A program made the translations under genes and the position numbers. Below are positions 9,887-19,183 of a DNA stretch of 64,000 nt, piece after piece. How positions within the stretch are numbered: the first letter of the stretch is position 1; each line of letters begins with the position of its first letter. The notes beneath the pieces were generated by a model. That model was not told the origin of the DNA. It ran no database searches and saw only the letters and a list, made by a program, of their open reading frames with translations. This DNA comes from an uncultured Prevotellaceae bacterium (GTDB lineage Bacteria; Bacteroidota; Bacteroidia; Bacteroidales; Bacteroidaceae), in NCBI GenBank assembly GCA_902771155.1, contig CACXVS010000004.1, positions 10,425 to 74,424 of the forward strand, written 5' to 3'.

Positions 9887-11953
9887 ATGGATAACAGAAG
9901 ACATGCCGTCAACCTCTTGATCCTGTGGGTAGTCACAGTGTTTCTGGCTATCTCATGCCAACAGAGTTCCGAAAAGAAAGTCCTGACTGCTGAAGAGTCT
10001 GACTACAACGACTCTCTGGTATATCAAGCGATGGATGTTGACTATAATCATGCTCTTCTGGTTGTTGACAGTCTCGAAGACGTGCATACGCTCAACGAGG
10101 CCAAGATTAATTTCTATCGTGCCCAGATCTATTATAAGATGGGTCAGGAACTCAGTGCCGAACTCTACTATAAAAAGGCCTTGGCCGGCAATGAGCTCTA
10201 TAATGAACGACCAGCCATCTGCTATTTTGCCTACGATCAGTTGTCCACCATCCTTACCATCAAGGGCGATCAGCAAGGGGCTTTGGCTACTGCCACCGAA
10301 GGGTATGCCATTGCCAAGGACGACGAGACCGAGGCCGGACAGGAGTGGAAAGCCATCCTGCTTCATGATATCGGCTACTGTCAGATGCAGTTGGGACGTA
10401 TCGCCGAGGCAGAGAAGAATTTCACCCATGCCTACAACACACTGAAGCGACTGGCTTCTCAGACCAACAACTACGACCATATCTATTCCTGGGCCAGAGT
10501 ATCCTATAACATTATGGATGCCTATACCAGTACTGAGAACTTCGAACAGGCCGAGAAGTGGGTCGTTGCAGCCGAGGAGGCCATTAATCGTATGGTTAAT
10601 TCGCCCAAATGCCCTAAGCGTACAGCCGATGAATATATGGGAAGCCTCAACACCCATAAGGCCATCGTGCTGGTGAAGACCGGACAGCGTCAGGAGGCTG
10701 AGAAAATCTATAAGGAATTCCTCAAATCCGATCATTCCAAGACGAGTATAGGCTTGTTTGACAATTCTGAGTACTTGCAGAATGCTGAGCGATGGGAAGA
10801 TATGGCCGATCTGGTGCCCAAACTCGACTCTCTGGGCACCTCCTGGCGAATGCCTAAGTCGATGTATTATCTGAAGACGTATCTCGTGCCGTTCTTCGTA
10901 GCCTACCAGAAGTCTGGTCGCAAGGAGCAGGCCCTGCAGACAGCCCAGCGCATTGTCGATGCTGTTGACTCTATCGACGAATACGAGCGGAAACATAATG
11001 CTGCCGAACTGGCAATCATCTATGAGACCCAGGAGAAGGAGGCTAAGATTGCCGAACAGTCGGCGACTGTGAACACACAGCGTGTGGTTATTGCCCTTAT
11101 CGTTCTGTTGTCTCTGGTTATCTTCAATACGATTTTCTCATTCCATAGAAATCGGGCTGCTAAGCGATTGGAGGCCATGAACCAGGAACTGAAACAGAAG
11201 AACGAGGAACTGACGATAGCCAATGCCCGTGCCGAGGAGTCGTCGCAGATGAAGACCAATTTCATCCGCCAGATATCCCATGAGATCCGCACGCCACTTA
11301 ACATCCTGAACGGTTTTACCCAAGTCATCACCTCCAAGGATGCTGACGGACTGGATGCCAAGGAAAAGACTGATATCCAGCAACGCATCACTGAGAATAC
11401 GAACCGTATCACAGAGTTGGTCAATAAGATCCTGGAACTCTCAGATGCCAGCAGCCAGTCCTTTATCGATCGCACAGACGATATCACTGCCTTGCAGATA
11501 GCCTCGGAAGCTGTGAGCGATTCCTGCATCTGCAATGCCTCGCATATCCGATTCAGCTTAATCAACGATGAGGCTGGTCATATGCTGTTACACACCAACC
11601 GCCAGTATGCCGTCCGTGCACTGGCCATGTTGCTCGACAATGCTCAGAAGTTCACCAAGGAGGGCGATGTTCGTCTGTCCTTCCGCCAGCAACCCTCATT
11701 CTTGGAGTTTATCGTTGAAGACACGGGCATCGGTGTTCCTGCCGATAAGGCTGAAACCATCTTCGAAGAGTTCGTTCAGCTCGATGATTACTACGACGGT
11801 ATGGGCATCGGTCTGACCATTGCCCGTAGCATCATTCACCGTTTAGGTGGTACTATCGCACTCGACACCACCTATACTGACGGTTCCCGCTTCATCATGA
11901 CATTACCTATCAAGAACGATCGCTATCAAGGAGAAGGACAGGTTCGTCCGTAG
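9887..11953 (+). CDS. TPR sensor histidine kinase with lipoprotein-like N-terminus
   Basis: Membrane two-component kinase of 688 aa. The N-terminal signal ends in a lipobox-like LAISC. Tetratricopeptide-like helices fill about residues 35-390, a TM helix follows near 400-420 (VVIALIVLLSLVIF), then a coiled coil and a HisKA domain with an intact phospho-acceptor (QISHEIRTPLN). The HATPase_c domain has an N box (LLDNAQKFT), G1 (VEDTGIGVP) and G2 (GMGIGLTIARSI). No receiver or regulator gene is adjacent. It starts 18 bp after proA and 7 bp before a TPR-PP2C gene, so the two signalling proteins are probably co-expressed. Confidence 0.88.
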   Translation: MDNRRHAVNLLILWVVTVFLAISCQQSSEKKVLTAEESDYNDSLVYQAMDVDYNHALLVVDSLEDVHTLNEAKINFYRAQIYYKMGQELSAELYYKKALAGNELYNERPAICYFAYDQLSTILTIKGDQQGALATATEGYAIAKDDETEAGQEWKAILLHDIGYCQMQLGRIAEAEKNFTHAYNTLKRLASQTNNYDHIYSWARVSYNIMDAYTSTENFEQAEKWVVAAEEAINRMVNSPKCPKRTADEYMGSLNTHKAIVLVKTGQRQEAEKIYKEFLKSDHSKTSIGLFDNSEYLQNAERWEDMADLVPKLDSLGTSWRMPKSMYYLKTYLVPFFVAYQKSGRKEQALQTAQRIVDAVDSIDEYERKHNAAELAIIYETQEKEAKIAEQSATVNTQRVVIALIVLLSLVIFNTIFSFHRNRAAKRLEAMNQELKQKNEELTIANARAEESSQMKTNFIRQISHEIRTPLNILNGFTQVITSKDADGLDAKEKTDIQQRITENTNRITELVNKILELSDASSQSFIDRTDDITALQIASEAVSDSCICNASHIRFSLINDEAGHMLLHTNRQYAVRALAMLLDNAQKFTKEGDVRLSFRQQPSFLEFIVEDTGIGVPADKAETIFEEFVQLDDYYDGMGIGLTIARSIIHRLGGTIALDTTYTDGSRFIMTLPIKNDRYQGEGQVRP

Positions 11954-11960
11954 GCACCAC

Positions 11961-14021
11961 ATGGAGAGAAGGATTGCTACATACCTGCTGTTCCTTCTGT
12001 TGCCACTGACACTGGCAGCTCAAGGTCATCAAGCCGACATCGAACGGTTGACGAAGGAGATGTATCGCTTGTTCCCCACACATGAGGTAGAACAGTTCTT
12101 GAACGTCACTGACCAGCTGAAAGAAGTTTGCCTAAAAGCGAATGACGAAGGACTCTTCTACAGAGCCTGGGCCAACCAAGCCTTTTATGTATTTAGCAAA
12201 GTCAACAGGGAGAAAGGTATGGAGATGGCCAAGGCCATGAACGAATATGCTCAGCAACACGACAGCAAGCTGGGCATCTACTATTCTTCATATATCAATG
12301 CCAATCAGGCCAGTTCGCTGAGAATGGAGATTAAAGCTGAGGAGTATTATCTGAAAGCCATCAAATACAAACAGACATATCTGCCTCAAGTCAATGCCGC
12401 ACCAGCCTATTTGGGTCTTGCGAAAATCTACTACAACCGCAAGGATCAGAAAAGAATCTTCGAAATGACCGACAAGGCCCTCAAAGAGCCTAACCTGACT
12501 GGACCTTCGATAGTCGAGACATGGAGTTATCGATGTATGGCGTCGCTGTTTTATCAGGGAGACGAACAGAAGACGGAACTGAACAAAGCCTATGCGGAAT
12601 GGAAAAGACTCTCTGAGAAATACAATTATCGCTCCAGCTTTACTAACGATATAGAAATTTATCATGCACAGGTAAACGGTGACTACGAAAAAATGCTTGA
12701 ATGGGCCCAACAGATTAAGTCGCCCTTAGCAAGAAACCAATATATCTCGTATGCCTACGAATGGCTGGGAAGATGGGAAGATGCTCTGGCAAGCTACAAG
12801 GCATTTAGAACAATCTATGACTCTATCAATACGGCTGACATACGCAAGCAATCTGAAGAGCACGCTATGCAGTTGGACATTATCCGAGCGGAGAATGAAG
12901 CCAAGGAACTAAAGCTGTACAACCAGACATTACGTCTGAAGCATCAGGAAAGTGAATTGGAACAAGAACGTCTGGAGAAAGAAGCAATAGACTTGACGCT
13001 GAAGAATCGGGAAATCGAATTACAGCATGCAGCCGTGCAATTGAAGAACGACAGTCTGGACCGCCATACGCAGCAGTTGAAGCTGAGTGAATACCAGTCG
13101 AAGTTGGAGGCGCAGCAGAGCAAGGAGCACGCTTACTATATCAGAATCTATGCAGGAGCGATATTGGCTGTGCTGACCATCTGTTTTATGGCCTTCTATC
13201 TGTACCACCGCCACCGCCAGATGAAGAAGCTTCAGACCGTCAACAAAGAATTGCAGACCGCCTATAACCAACTGGAGGAGACAACTACCGCCAAAGAGCG
13301 TATCGAGAGTGAGTTGCGCATCGCCCGCGACATCCAGATGTCAATAGTGCCCCATGAATTCCCTGAACACGAAGGCCTCGACCTCTATGCCTCCATGATT
13401 CCTGCCCGTGAAGTAGGTGGCGACCTCTATGACTTCTTGCTCGAGAACAATATCCTGTATTTCTGTGTAGGCGATGTCTCGGGTAAGGGTGTACCCGCCT
13501 CTCTGTTTATGGCACAGGCCACCCGACTGTTCCATGCACTGGCCAAGCAGCACCAGATGCCAGCAGCTATTGCTACCCGTATGAATGAAGAACTGACGGA
13601 GAAGAACGACAGCGGCATGTTCGTCACCATGTTCATTGGTGAGATGGACCTTTCTACAGGACATCTCTACTATTGCAACGCAGGCCACAACCCGCCCGTC
13701 ATTGGTGGCGACGCACTGAAAGGTTCCTTCCTTGAGATGGAGGCCAATGCTCCCATCGGCCTCTGGCCCGAGATGGAGTTCATTGGCGAGGAGATAGTAT
13801 CCATCAAGGGACGTCCGCTCCTTATTTATACCGACGGACTGAACGAGGCAGAGAATGATTGTCAGGAGCAGTTTGGCGACGACCGTATGCTCGATATTCT
13901 GCGTCATACAAAATTCGAAAATGCCCGTCAGGTGGTGGAATTGCTGAATGCAGAAGTGGAACACCACCGACATGGGGCCGAGGCCAACGACGACCTCACC
14001 ATCATGTGCATCAGAGCATAG
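11961..14021 (+). CDS. TPR-sensor PP2C/SpoIIE-type phosphatase
   Basis: Membrane protein of 686 aa. Signal peptide (ending LTLAAQG), periplasmic TPR-like helices (about 25-290), long charged coiled coil (about 290-395), TM helix (YIRIYAGAILAVLTICFMAFYL, near 395-415), second coiled coil, and a C-terminal SpoIIE/PPM phosphatase (about 455-686). The metal-binding motifs are present: VGGDLYDF, GDVSGKGVPASL, IYTDGLNEAEN and a final DDLTIMCI. Such phosphatases usually dephosphorylate STAS anti-anti-sigma proteins; a STAS gene lies at 36470 in this window. Its TPR part resembles that of the protein starting at 39379. Confidence 0.88.
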   Translation: MERRIATYLLFLLLPLTLAAQGHQADIERLTKEMYRLFPTHEVEQFLNVTDQLKEVCLKANDEGLFYRAWANQAFYVFSKVNREKGMEMAKAMNEYAQQHDSKLGIYYSSYINANQASSLRMEIKAEEYYLKAIKYKQTYLPQVNAAPAYLGLAKIYYNRKDQKRIFEMTDKALKEPNLTGPSIVETWSYRCMASLFYQGDEQKTELNKAYAEWKRLSEKYNYRSSFTNDIEIYHAQVNGDYEKMLEWAQQIKSPLARNQYISYAYEWLGRWEDALASYKAFRTIYDSINTADIRKQSEEHAMQLDIIRAENEAKELKLYNQTLRLKHQESELEQERLEKEAIDLTLKNREIELQHAAVQLKNDSLDRHTQQLKLSEYQSKLEAQQSKEHAYYIRIYAGAILAVLTICFMAFYLYHRHRQMKKLQTVNKELQTAYNQLEETTTAKERIESELRIARDIQMSIVPHEFPEHEGLDLYASMIPAREVGGDLYDFLLENNILYFCVGDVSGKGVPASLFMAQATRLFHALAKQHQMPAAIATRMNEELTEKNDSGMFVTMFIGEMDLSTGHLYYCNAGHNPPVIGGDALKGSFLEMEANAPIGLWPEMEFIGEEIVSIKGRPLLIYTDGLNEAENDCQEQFGDDRMLDILRHTKFENARQVVELLNAEVEHHRHGAEANDDLTIMCIRA

Positions 14022-14045
14022 TAAAAATTAAATAATATAAGGATT

Positions 14046-15008
14046 ATGAAGAGTTTTATCAATGTGGAGGATATCGGCGACCTCCGTCAAGCCCTCGCCG
14101 AAGCACAGGACATTAAGAACAACCGTTTCAAGTATCAGCATCTGGGTAAGAACAAGACGCTGATGATGATCTTCTTCAATAACAGTCTGCGCACCCGTCT
14201 CTCTACCCAGAAAGCAGCCATGAACCTTGGCATGAACGTCATCGTGCTCGATGTGAATGCCGGAGCCTGGAAACTTGAGACAGAGCGTGGCGTCATCATG
14301 GATGGCGACAAGAGTGAGCATTTGCTCGAGGCCATCCCAGTGATGGGATGCTATTGCGACCTCATTGGTGTGCGCTCGTTTGCAGGACTTACCGATCGTG
14401 AGTACGACTATGCAGAAACCGTTCTGAATCAGTTTATTAAGTACTCTGGTCGTCCTGTCTTCGCTATGGAGACAGCTACAGTTCACCCCCTTCAGGCTTT
14501 TGCCGACCTGATAACCATCGAGGAGCATAAGGTGGTTGATCGTCCGAAGGTTGTCCTCACTTGGGCCCCTCATTGCAGAGCTTTGCCTCAGGCTGTACCC
14601 AACTCGTTTGCCCAGTGGATGAATGCCGCCGATGTCGATCTCGTCATCACCCATCCTGAGGGCTATGAGCTCGATCCGAAGTTTATCGGCAATGCCCGTG
14701 TGGAATATGACCAGAAGAAAGCCTTCGAAGGGGCCGACTTCATCTACGCCAAGAACTGGAGTAACCCAGGTGTCACCAATCCTGCCGACTATGGCAAGAT
14801 CACCTCAAAGGATATGTCATGGACGGTAGATACCGAGCATATGTCGTGGACCAACAACGGTAAGTTTATGCACTGTCTGCCCGTTCGTCGCAACCTCATT
14901 GTGACTGACGATGTCATCGAGTCTCCGAACTCCCTCGTCATACCCGAGGCCGCCAATCGCGAGATCTCCTGCTCCGTCGTCATCAAGCGCATGCTCGAGG
15001 CTCTGTGA
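14046..15008 (+). CDS. argF': N-succinylornithine carbamoyltransferase (ArgF')
   Basis: Transcarbamylase of the succinylated arginine route found in Bacteroides. The 320-aa protein carries FFNNSLRTRLSTQ (carbamoyl-phosphate site, around residue 44), the long invariant block WKLETERGVIMDGDK (75-89) and HCLPVRRN near 276. In B. fragilis the residue after DGDK is Pro90, reported to set succinyl versus acetyl specificity (Glu in Xanthomonas). Here it is Ser90, which still argues for a small non-acidic pocket and hence succinylornithine. Last gene of the long plus-strand run before a palindrome-rich intergenic region. Confidence 0.92.
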   Translation: MKSFINVEDIGDLRQALAEAQDIKNNRFKYQHLGKNKTLMMIFFNNSLRTRLSTQKAAMNLGMNVIVLDVNAGAWKLETERGVIMDGDKSEHLLEAIPVMGCYCDLIGVRSFAGLTDREYDYAETVLNQFIKYSGRPVFAMETATVHPLQAFADLITIEEHKVVDRPKVVLTWAPHCRALPQAVPNSFAQWMNAADVDLVITHPEGYELDPKFIGNARVEYDQKKAFEGADFIYAKNWSNPGVTNPADYGKITSKDMSWTVDTEHMSWTNNGKFMHCLPVRRNLIVTDDVIESPNSLVIPEAANREISCSVVIKRMLEAL

Positions 15009-15066
15009 AGCACTTCTTGAGATAATTTTATATAGGCTGCTTGGGAAGGAAGCGGCATCGCTAAAA

Positions 15067-15240
15067 GTAAAACAACTTGTTTTACCTTCAAAGGAGGCAT
15101 CTAAACAACCCAAAAGTATGCCTCGCACGATAGTAAAACAAGTTGTTTTACTTTTAAAGGTGACTTTAGAACGGTTCTCTGACCCTTCGGCTCGAAGATA
15201 CGGTGCATCTCGGAAATGAAAATAAAACGCGTTTTATTTT
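15067..15240. repeat. Three related palindromes in the argF'-yicC intergenic region
   Basis: The 287-bp gap between argF' and yicC holds three palindromes built on TAAAAC/GTTTTA: GTAAAACAA-C-TTGTTTTAC at 15067-15085, the same with a central G at 15133-15151, and a perfect 22-mer at 15219-15240 centred on ACGCGT. The first two also share the 3' flank (about TTTAAAGG), so they look like diverged copies of one unit 66 bp apart. The third abuts the -33 box of the yicC promoter. No protein-coding potential is evident in the gap. Confidence 0.7.
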
Positions 15241-15268
15241 GCATTTCACTCGATTTGCACTATCTTTG
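15238..15268 (+). promoter_or_regulatory. Promoter of the yicC-gmk-nadD operon
   Basis: -33 TTTG at 15238-15241, 19-nt spacer, -7 TATCTTTG at 15261-15268; the start codon is about 28 nt downstream. The 22-bp palindrome overlaps the first three bases of the -33 box. Confidence 0.75.
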
Positions 15269-15295
15269 CACCAGAATTAAAGTTTTTGGTATATT

Positions 15296-16171
15296 ATGAT
15301 ACAATCAATGACGGGCTACGGCAAGGCGGTCGTGGCATATAAAGAGAAGAAGATTCATGTAGAGGTCAAGTCGCTCAACTCAAAGCAGCTTGACCTAAAC
15401 ACCCGTATCGCGCCCCTCTATCGCGAGAAGGAGATGGAGATGCGCCAGATGGTGGCCGAGGCCCTGATCAGGGGTAAGGTGGATATGAGCGTGTGGATAG
15501 AGAAGGACACGGTGGTGGATGCCACGCCTGTGAATGGGGCTCTGGTGGAGAACTACTACAATCAGATTAAGGCCATCTCGGAGAAGACGGGTATTCCACA
15601 GCCTGACGACTGGTTCTATACGCTGTTGCGCATGCCCGACGTGCTGACGAAGACGGAGATGGAGGAACTGGACGATGAGGAGTGGCTCACAGTGAAGGAG
15701 GGTGTGAAAGAGGCTCTGAAGAACCTCGTTGACTTCCGTACACAGGAGGGAGCAGCCTTGCAGAAGAAGTTTGCCGAGAAGATAGACAACATCGAGCGCC
15801 TGCTCTCCGAGATCGTGCCCTACGAACAGAGTCGTGTGGAGAAGATCAAGGGGCGCATCATCGACGGCTTGCAGCAGATACCTGGTGTGGAGTACGACAA
15901 GAACCGTCTGGAGCAGGAACTGATCTACTACATCGAGAAGCTCGACATCAGTGAGGAGAAACAGCGCCTGGCAAACCATCTGAAATATTTCCGTGATACG
16001 ATGGCTGAGCCTGCCGGACAGGGTAAGAAACTCGGATTCATCGCCCAGGAGATGGGGCGCGAGATCAATACCACTGGTTCGAAGAGCAATCAGGCTGAGA
16101 TGCAGAACATCGTGGTGAAGATGAAGGACGAGCTGGAGCAGATTAAGGAACAGGTGCTGAACGCTTTGTAA
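15296..16171 (+). CDS. yicC: YicC family endoribonuclease-like protein
   Basis: 291-aa YicC/YloC protein: N-terminal IQSMTGYGKA motif, VEVKSLNSKQLDLN, and a C-terminal DUF1732 block (IAQEMGREINTTGSKSNQAEMQ, given here only as a landmark around residues 245-270) with the conserved Glu-Met-x-Arg-Glu and Thr-x-x-Ser-Lys residues. Family members are reported to act in RNA turnover. As in many bacteria it sits directly before guanylate kinase, 39 bp apart. It has its own good promoter. Confidence 0.93.
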   Translation: MIQSMTGYGKAVVAYKEKKIHVEVKSLNSKQLDLNTRIAPLYREKEMEMRQMVAEALIRGKVDMSVWIEKDTVVDATPVNGALVENYYNQIKAISEKTGIPQPDDWFYTLLRMPDVLTKTEMEELDDEEWLTVKEGVKEALKNLVDFRTQEGAALQKKFAEKIDNIERLLSEIVPYEQSRVEKIKGRIIDGLQQIPGVEYDKNRLEQELIYYIEKLDISEEKQRLANHLKYFRDTMAEPAGQGKKLGFIAQEMGREINTTGSKSNQAEMQNIVVKMKDELEQIKEQVLNAL

Positions 16172-16210
16172 ATTGAAAATTGAAGATTGGGAATTGAAAA
16201 TTGGGAATAG
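16172..16210 (+). repeat. Short direct repeat between yicC and gmk
   Basis: Two copies of an ATTGAAAATTG-type unit (AAATTGAAAATTGAAGATTGGG and GAATTGAAAATTGGG overlap in phase) fill the whole gap. It resembles the low-complexity intergenic filler common in Prevotella/Bacteroides; no function is evident. Confidence 0.5.
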
Positions 16211-16786
16211 ATGAGTAGAGGTAAGTTGATCATTTTCTCCGCTCCGAGCGGTACGGGCAAGAGCACTATCATCTCTTGGCTGATGAAGGAGCACAAGGAA
16301 CTGAACCTGGCGTTCTCCATCTCTTGTACGTCGAGAGCTCCGAGAGGTACGGAGAAGAACGGTGTGGAGTATTTCTTCCTGACCCCCGAGGAGTTTCGTC
16401 AGCGCATCGACAACGATGAGTTCCTGGAATACGAAGAGGTGTACGAGAACCGTTTCTATGGCACCCTGAAGTCTCAGGTGGAACGCCAGTTGGAGGCGGG
16501 ACAGAACGTGGTGTTCGACGTCGATGTAAAGGGTGGCGTGAATATCAAGAACTACTATGGCGACAAGGCTCTGAGCATCTTTATCCAGCCCCCTTCGATT
16601 GGTGAGTTGCGCCGTCGCCTGGAGAGCAGAGCTACTGATGCACCCGATGTGATCGACCAGCGTATCGCCCGTGCAGAGTTCGAGCTGACCTTTGCTGAGA
16701 AGTTCGACAAGGTGGTGATCAATGACATCTTGGAATACGCAGAGGCTGATGCTCTGGAGATCATACAAAAGTTCCTGAATGATTAA
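16211..16786 (+). CDS. gmk: Guanylate kinase
   Basis: ATP-dependent GMP to GDP conversion. The 191-aa protein has the P-loop FSAPSGTGKST (residues about 8-18), the GMP-binding SCTSRAPRGTEKNGVEYFF stretch (about 38-56), VFDVDVKGGVNIK and IFIQPPSIGELRRRL. Length is close to the 190-207 aa norm. It overlaps the nadD start by 8 bp, in an operon with yicC upstream. Confidence 0.97.
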   Translation: MSRGKLIIFSAPSGTGKSTIISWLMKEHKELNLAFSISCTSRAPRGTEKNGVEYFFLTPEEFRQRIDNDEFLEYEEVYENRFYGTLKSQVERQLEAGQNVVFDVDVKGGVNIKNYYGDKALSIFIQPPSIGELRRRLESRATDAPDVIDQRIARAEFELTFAEKFDKVVINDILEYAEADALEIIQKFLND

Positions 16787-17315
16787 GACGGGCATCTTTG
16801 GCGGTTCATTCAACCCCATCCACAACGGACATGTCAAGCTGGCCCGGCATCTGAAGGCTCAGGCACGACTCGACGAGGTGTGGCTGATGGTATCACCCCA
16901 GAACCCTTTGAAGCAGAATATGGAACTGCTTGATGATGAGGCCCGCTTCGAGATGGCCCAGGCTGCTTTGCAAGGTGAGGCGGGTATCATCGCCTGTGAC
17001 TATGAGATGCACTTGCCCAAGCCTTCTTACACTTGGAACACGCTTCAAGCGCTTTCGAAAGACTATCCCGACCGTGAGTTCGTGCTGATGATCGGAGGCG
17101 ACAACTGGGACCACTTCGACCGTTGGTATCGTGCGGATGACATCAAGAAGAGCTACGAGATTGTGGTCTATACCCGAACGCCTGGCGACCCTGGATACAT
17201 GGATATCTCGAGCACGCAGATACGAGAGCGCATCCGTGAGGGTAGGGGCATCAAGCGACTGGTGCCCAAGGCTGTAGAGGCCATCATCAGTGAGAGAGGC
17301 TATTATAAAGTATAG
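16779..17315 (+). CDS. nadD: Nicotinate-nucleotide adenylyltransferase
   Basis: Adenylates nicotinate mononucleotide in NAD synthesis. The 178-aa nucleotidyl-transferase fold has GIFGGSFNPIHNGHVKLA at residues 5-22 (HxGH), the substrate loop KPSYTWNTL near 84 and the late ISSTQIRERI motif near 145. It overlaps gmk by 8 bp. Slightly shorter than the E. coli enzyme (213 aa) but typical for the phylum. Confidence 0.95.
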   Translation: MIKTGIFGGSFNPIHNGHVKLARHLKAQARLDEVWLMVSPQNPLKQNMELLDDEARFEMAQAALQGEAGIIACDYEMHLPKPSYTWNTLQALSKDYPDREFVLMIGGDNWDHFDRWYRADDIKKSYEIVVYTRTPGDPGYMDISSTQIRERIREGRGIKRLVPKAVEAIISERGYYKV

Positions 17316-17335
17316 TATTTAGTGGATAGATAATA

Positions 17336-19183
17336 GTGAAGAGTTGGCGACAATATATAAACCCCTTTAAGTGGATAGGTTGGCTGTTTGCTCCCATCGA
17401 GCGCAACGGCGCCTTCTTCGTGTTTATGTTCGTGCTGGGGTGGGTATGCACCCAGGTGGAGATCCCGCTGCATGTCAACAATGCCGAGCCTTACGACCTC
17501 TCGGCTACCGAACTCTTCTTCGACCTCTATATCGTCTGCGCCCTCCTGGCACTCATTCCCAGGAAGGTCCGTTTCTGGGTGAGAATCCCCTTATACATTA
17601 TATTATATGGTACGGCCATCGTCGATATGTACTGTTATGTGCGCTTCGAATCGACACTGACACCTACCATGCTGATGCTCGTCAACGAGACCACCCCTCA
17701 GGAGGCAGGCGAATTCCTCTCTGGCTATCTCAGTCTGGATGTTCTCACATCGCCTGTGGGTTATATCCTGCTCATTCTCCTGGCCCATATCCTCTGGACC
17801 ATCCTTCGCAGGGTCTTCAGACAACTGCGCAGGCGCCTGATTCTGCCCACGTTGAATCCTCGTGTGACGAGTATTCTCACGACCACACTCAGGTGCGTCC
17901 TGGGTATCACTGCTGCTTGGTTGATGTACGACGCCTGGCAGGAGTGCCAGATCAACAAGGAAGCCATCCATAAGCTGATGACGAAAGACAATATCGGCGA
18001 GGTGGAGCATCAACTGAACCAGAAGCCCAGACCCGAACTCTATCTGCCCATCTACCGACTGGCGTTCAGTCTCTATGCCAATAGTCTCGCTTCTACCCAA
18101 TTGGAGACGATGGTCACTGTGAAAAACGAGGTGCAGGTGGATAGTTGTACCTTCCGGGTGCCAAACATCGTACTGGTGATCGGAGAGAGTTACAACAAAT
18201 ACCACTCCCAACTCTATGGCTACAATATGCCTACCACGCCTCGCCAGTTGGCTTTGGCCCAGGAGGGCAGTCTGGTACCCTTTACCGATGTGGTGGCACC
18301 TTGGAACCTGACGAGTTATGTGTTTAAGAACGTCTTGTCGCTCCATGCCGTTGGCGACTCTGGCGAGTGGAGCGATCGCCCGCTCTTCCCAGAGGTGTTC
18401 CGTAAGGCAGGCTACCACGTGACGTTTATCACCAACCAGTTCCTGCCCGAGGCTGATGAGGCTGTCTATGACTTCAGTGGAGGTTTCTTCCTGAACAATC
18501 CAGAGTTGAGCAAGGCCCAGTTTGATACCCGAAACACGCGCCTCCATGAGTTTGACGAGGGTGTGCTCGAGGAGTATGATAGTCTGAAACGGGAAGACAA
18601 GGCTCACAACCTGATTATCCTCCACCTGATGGGGCAGCACGTGATGTATAAGTCGCGCTATCCTCAGAAGACTCGCAAGCATCTGTTAGCACCTATGTAC
18701 GACCGTCCTGACCTTACCCACAAGCAGAAACTCATCGTGGCCGATTACGACAACTCCGTGCTCTATAACGACTCTATCGTGGCAGCTGTTACCCAGAAGT
18801 TTGCAGATAAGGATGCTGTGGTGATCTATATGCCCGACCATGCAGAGGAGATTTACAACGGACCGCCTTATAACTATGGGCGCATGCACTCTGCAACCAT
18901 CGACTACCGGTTGGCTCGCGAAGAGTTTGAGATACCGTTCTGGATATGGGGCTCGCCTGAGTATATCAAGAACCATCCTTATGGGTGGAAGGCCATTCAG
19001 GCTGCTAAGGATCGTCCGATGATGACGGATTGTCTGGCGCATTTCCTGCTCTACCTCGGGGGTATCTATACCAAGGACTACCAGGAGAAGTATAATGTCA
19101 TCAGTCCGCAGTACGACAGCGAGCGCCCCCGTATCCTGAAGGGTACGACAGACTATAATAAACTGAAGAAGGATGGACAATAA
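17336..19183 (+). CDS. Phosphoethanolamine transferase-like sulfatase-fold membrane enzyme
   Basis: 615-aa inner-membrane enzyme of the EptA/CptA group, expected to transfer phosphoethanolamine (or a similar head group) to lipid A or another surface lipid. Four to five TM helices fill the first ~210 residues. The periplasmic alkaline-phosphatase-like domain begins with VLVIGESYNKYHS near 280 (metal/nucleophile site), has HLMGQH near 425 and the second metal motif YMPDHAEE near 500. The start is GTG; an in-frame TAG lies nine bases upstream and no ATG is available nearby. It overlaps the acyltransferase gene by 11 bp. Confidence 0.85.
   Translation: MKSWRQYINPFKWIGWLFAPIERNGAFFVFMFVLGWVCTQVEIPLHVNNAEPYDLSATELFFDLYIVCALLALIPRKVRFWVRIPLYIILYGTAIVDMYCYVRFESTLTPTMLMLVNETTPQEAGEFLSGYLSLDVLTSPVGYILLILLAHILWTILRRVFRQLRRRLILPTLNPRVTSILTTTLRCVLGITAAWLMYDAWQECQINKEAIHKLMTKDNIGEVEHQLNQKPRPELYLPIYRLAFSLYANSLASTQLETMVTVKNEVQVDSCTFRVPNIVLVIGESYNKYHSQLYGYNMPTTPRQLALAQEGSLVPFTDVVAPWNLTSYVFKNVLSLHAVGDSGEWSDRPLFPEVFRKAGYHVTFITNQFLPEADEAVYDFSGGFFLNNPELSKAQFDTRNTRLHEFDEGVLEEYDSLKREDKAHNLIILHLMGQHVMYKSRYPQKTRKHLLAPMYDRPDLTHKQKLIVADYDNSVLYNDSIVAAVTQKFADKDAVVIYMPDHAEEIYNGPPYNYGRMHSATIDYRLAREEFEIPFWIWGSPEYIKNHPYGWKAIQAAKDRPMMTDCLAHFLLYLGGIYTKDYQEKYNVISPQYDSERPRILKGTTDYNKLKKDGQ

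Noticed and set aside
9840..11953. ProA and the following kinase both end in GEGQ-x-RP
   Set aside because: The DNA of the two ends differs at most wobble positions and the flanks are unrelated; GxGQxRP is a normal ProA end. Probably chance.
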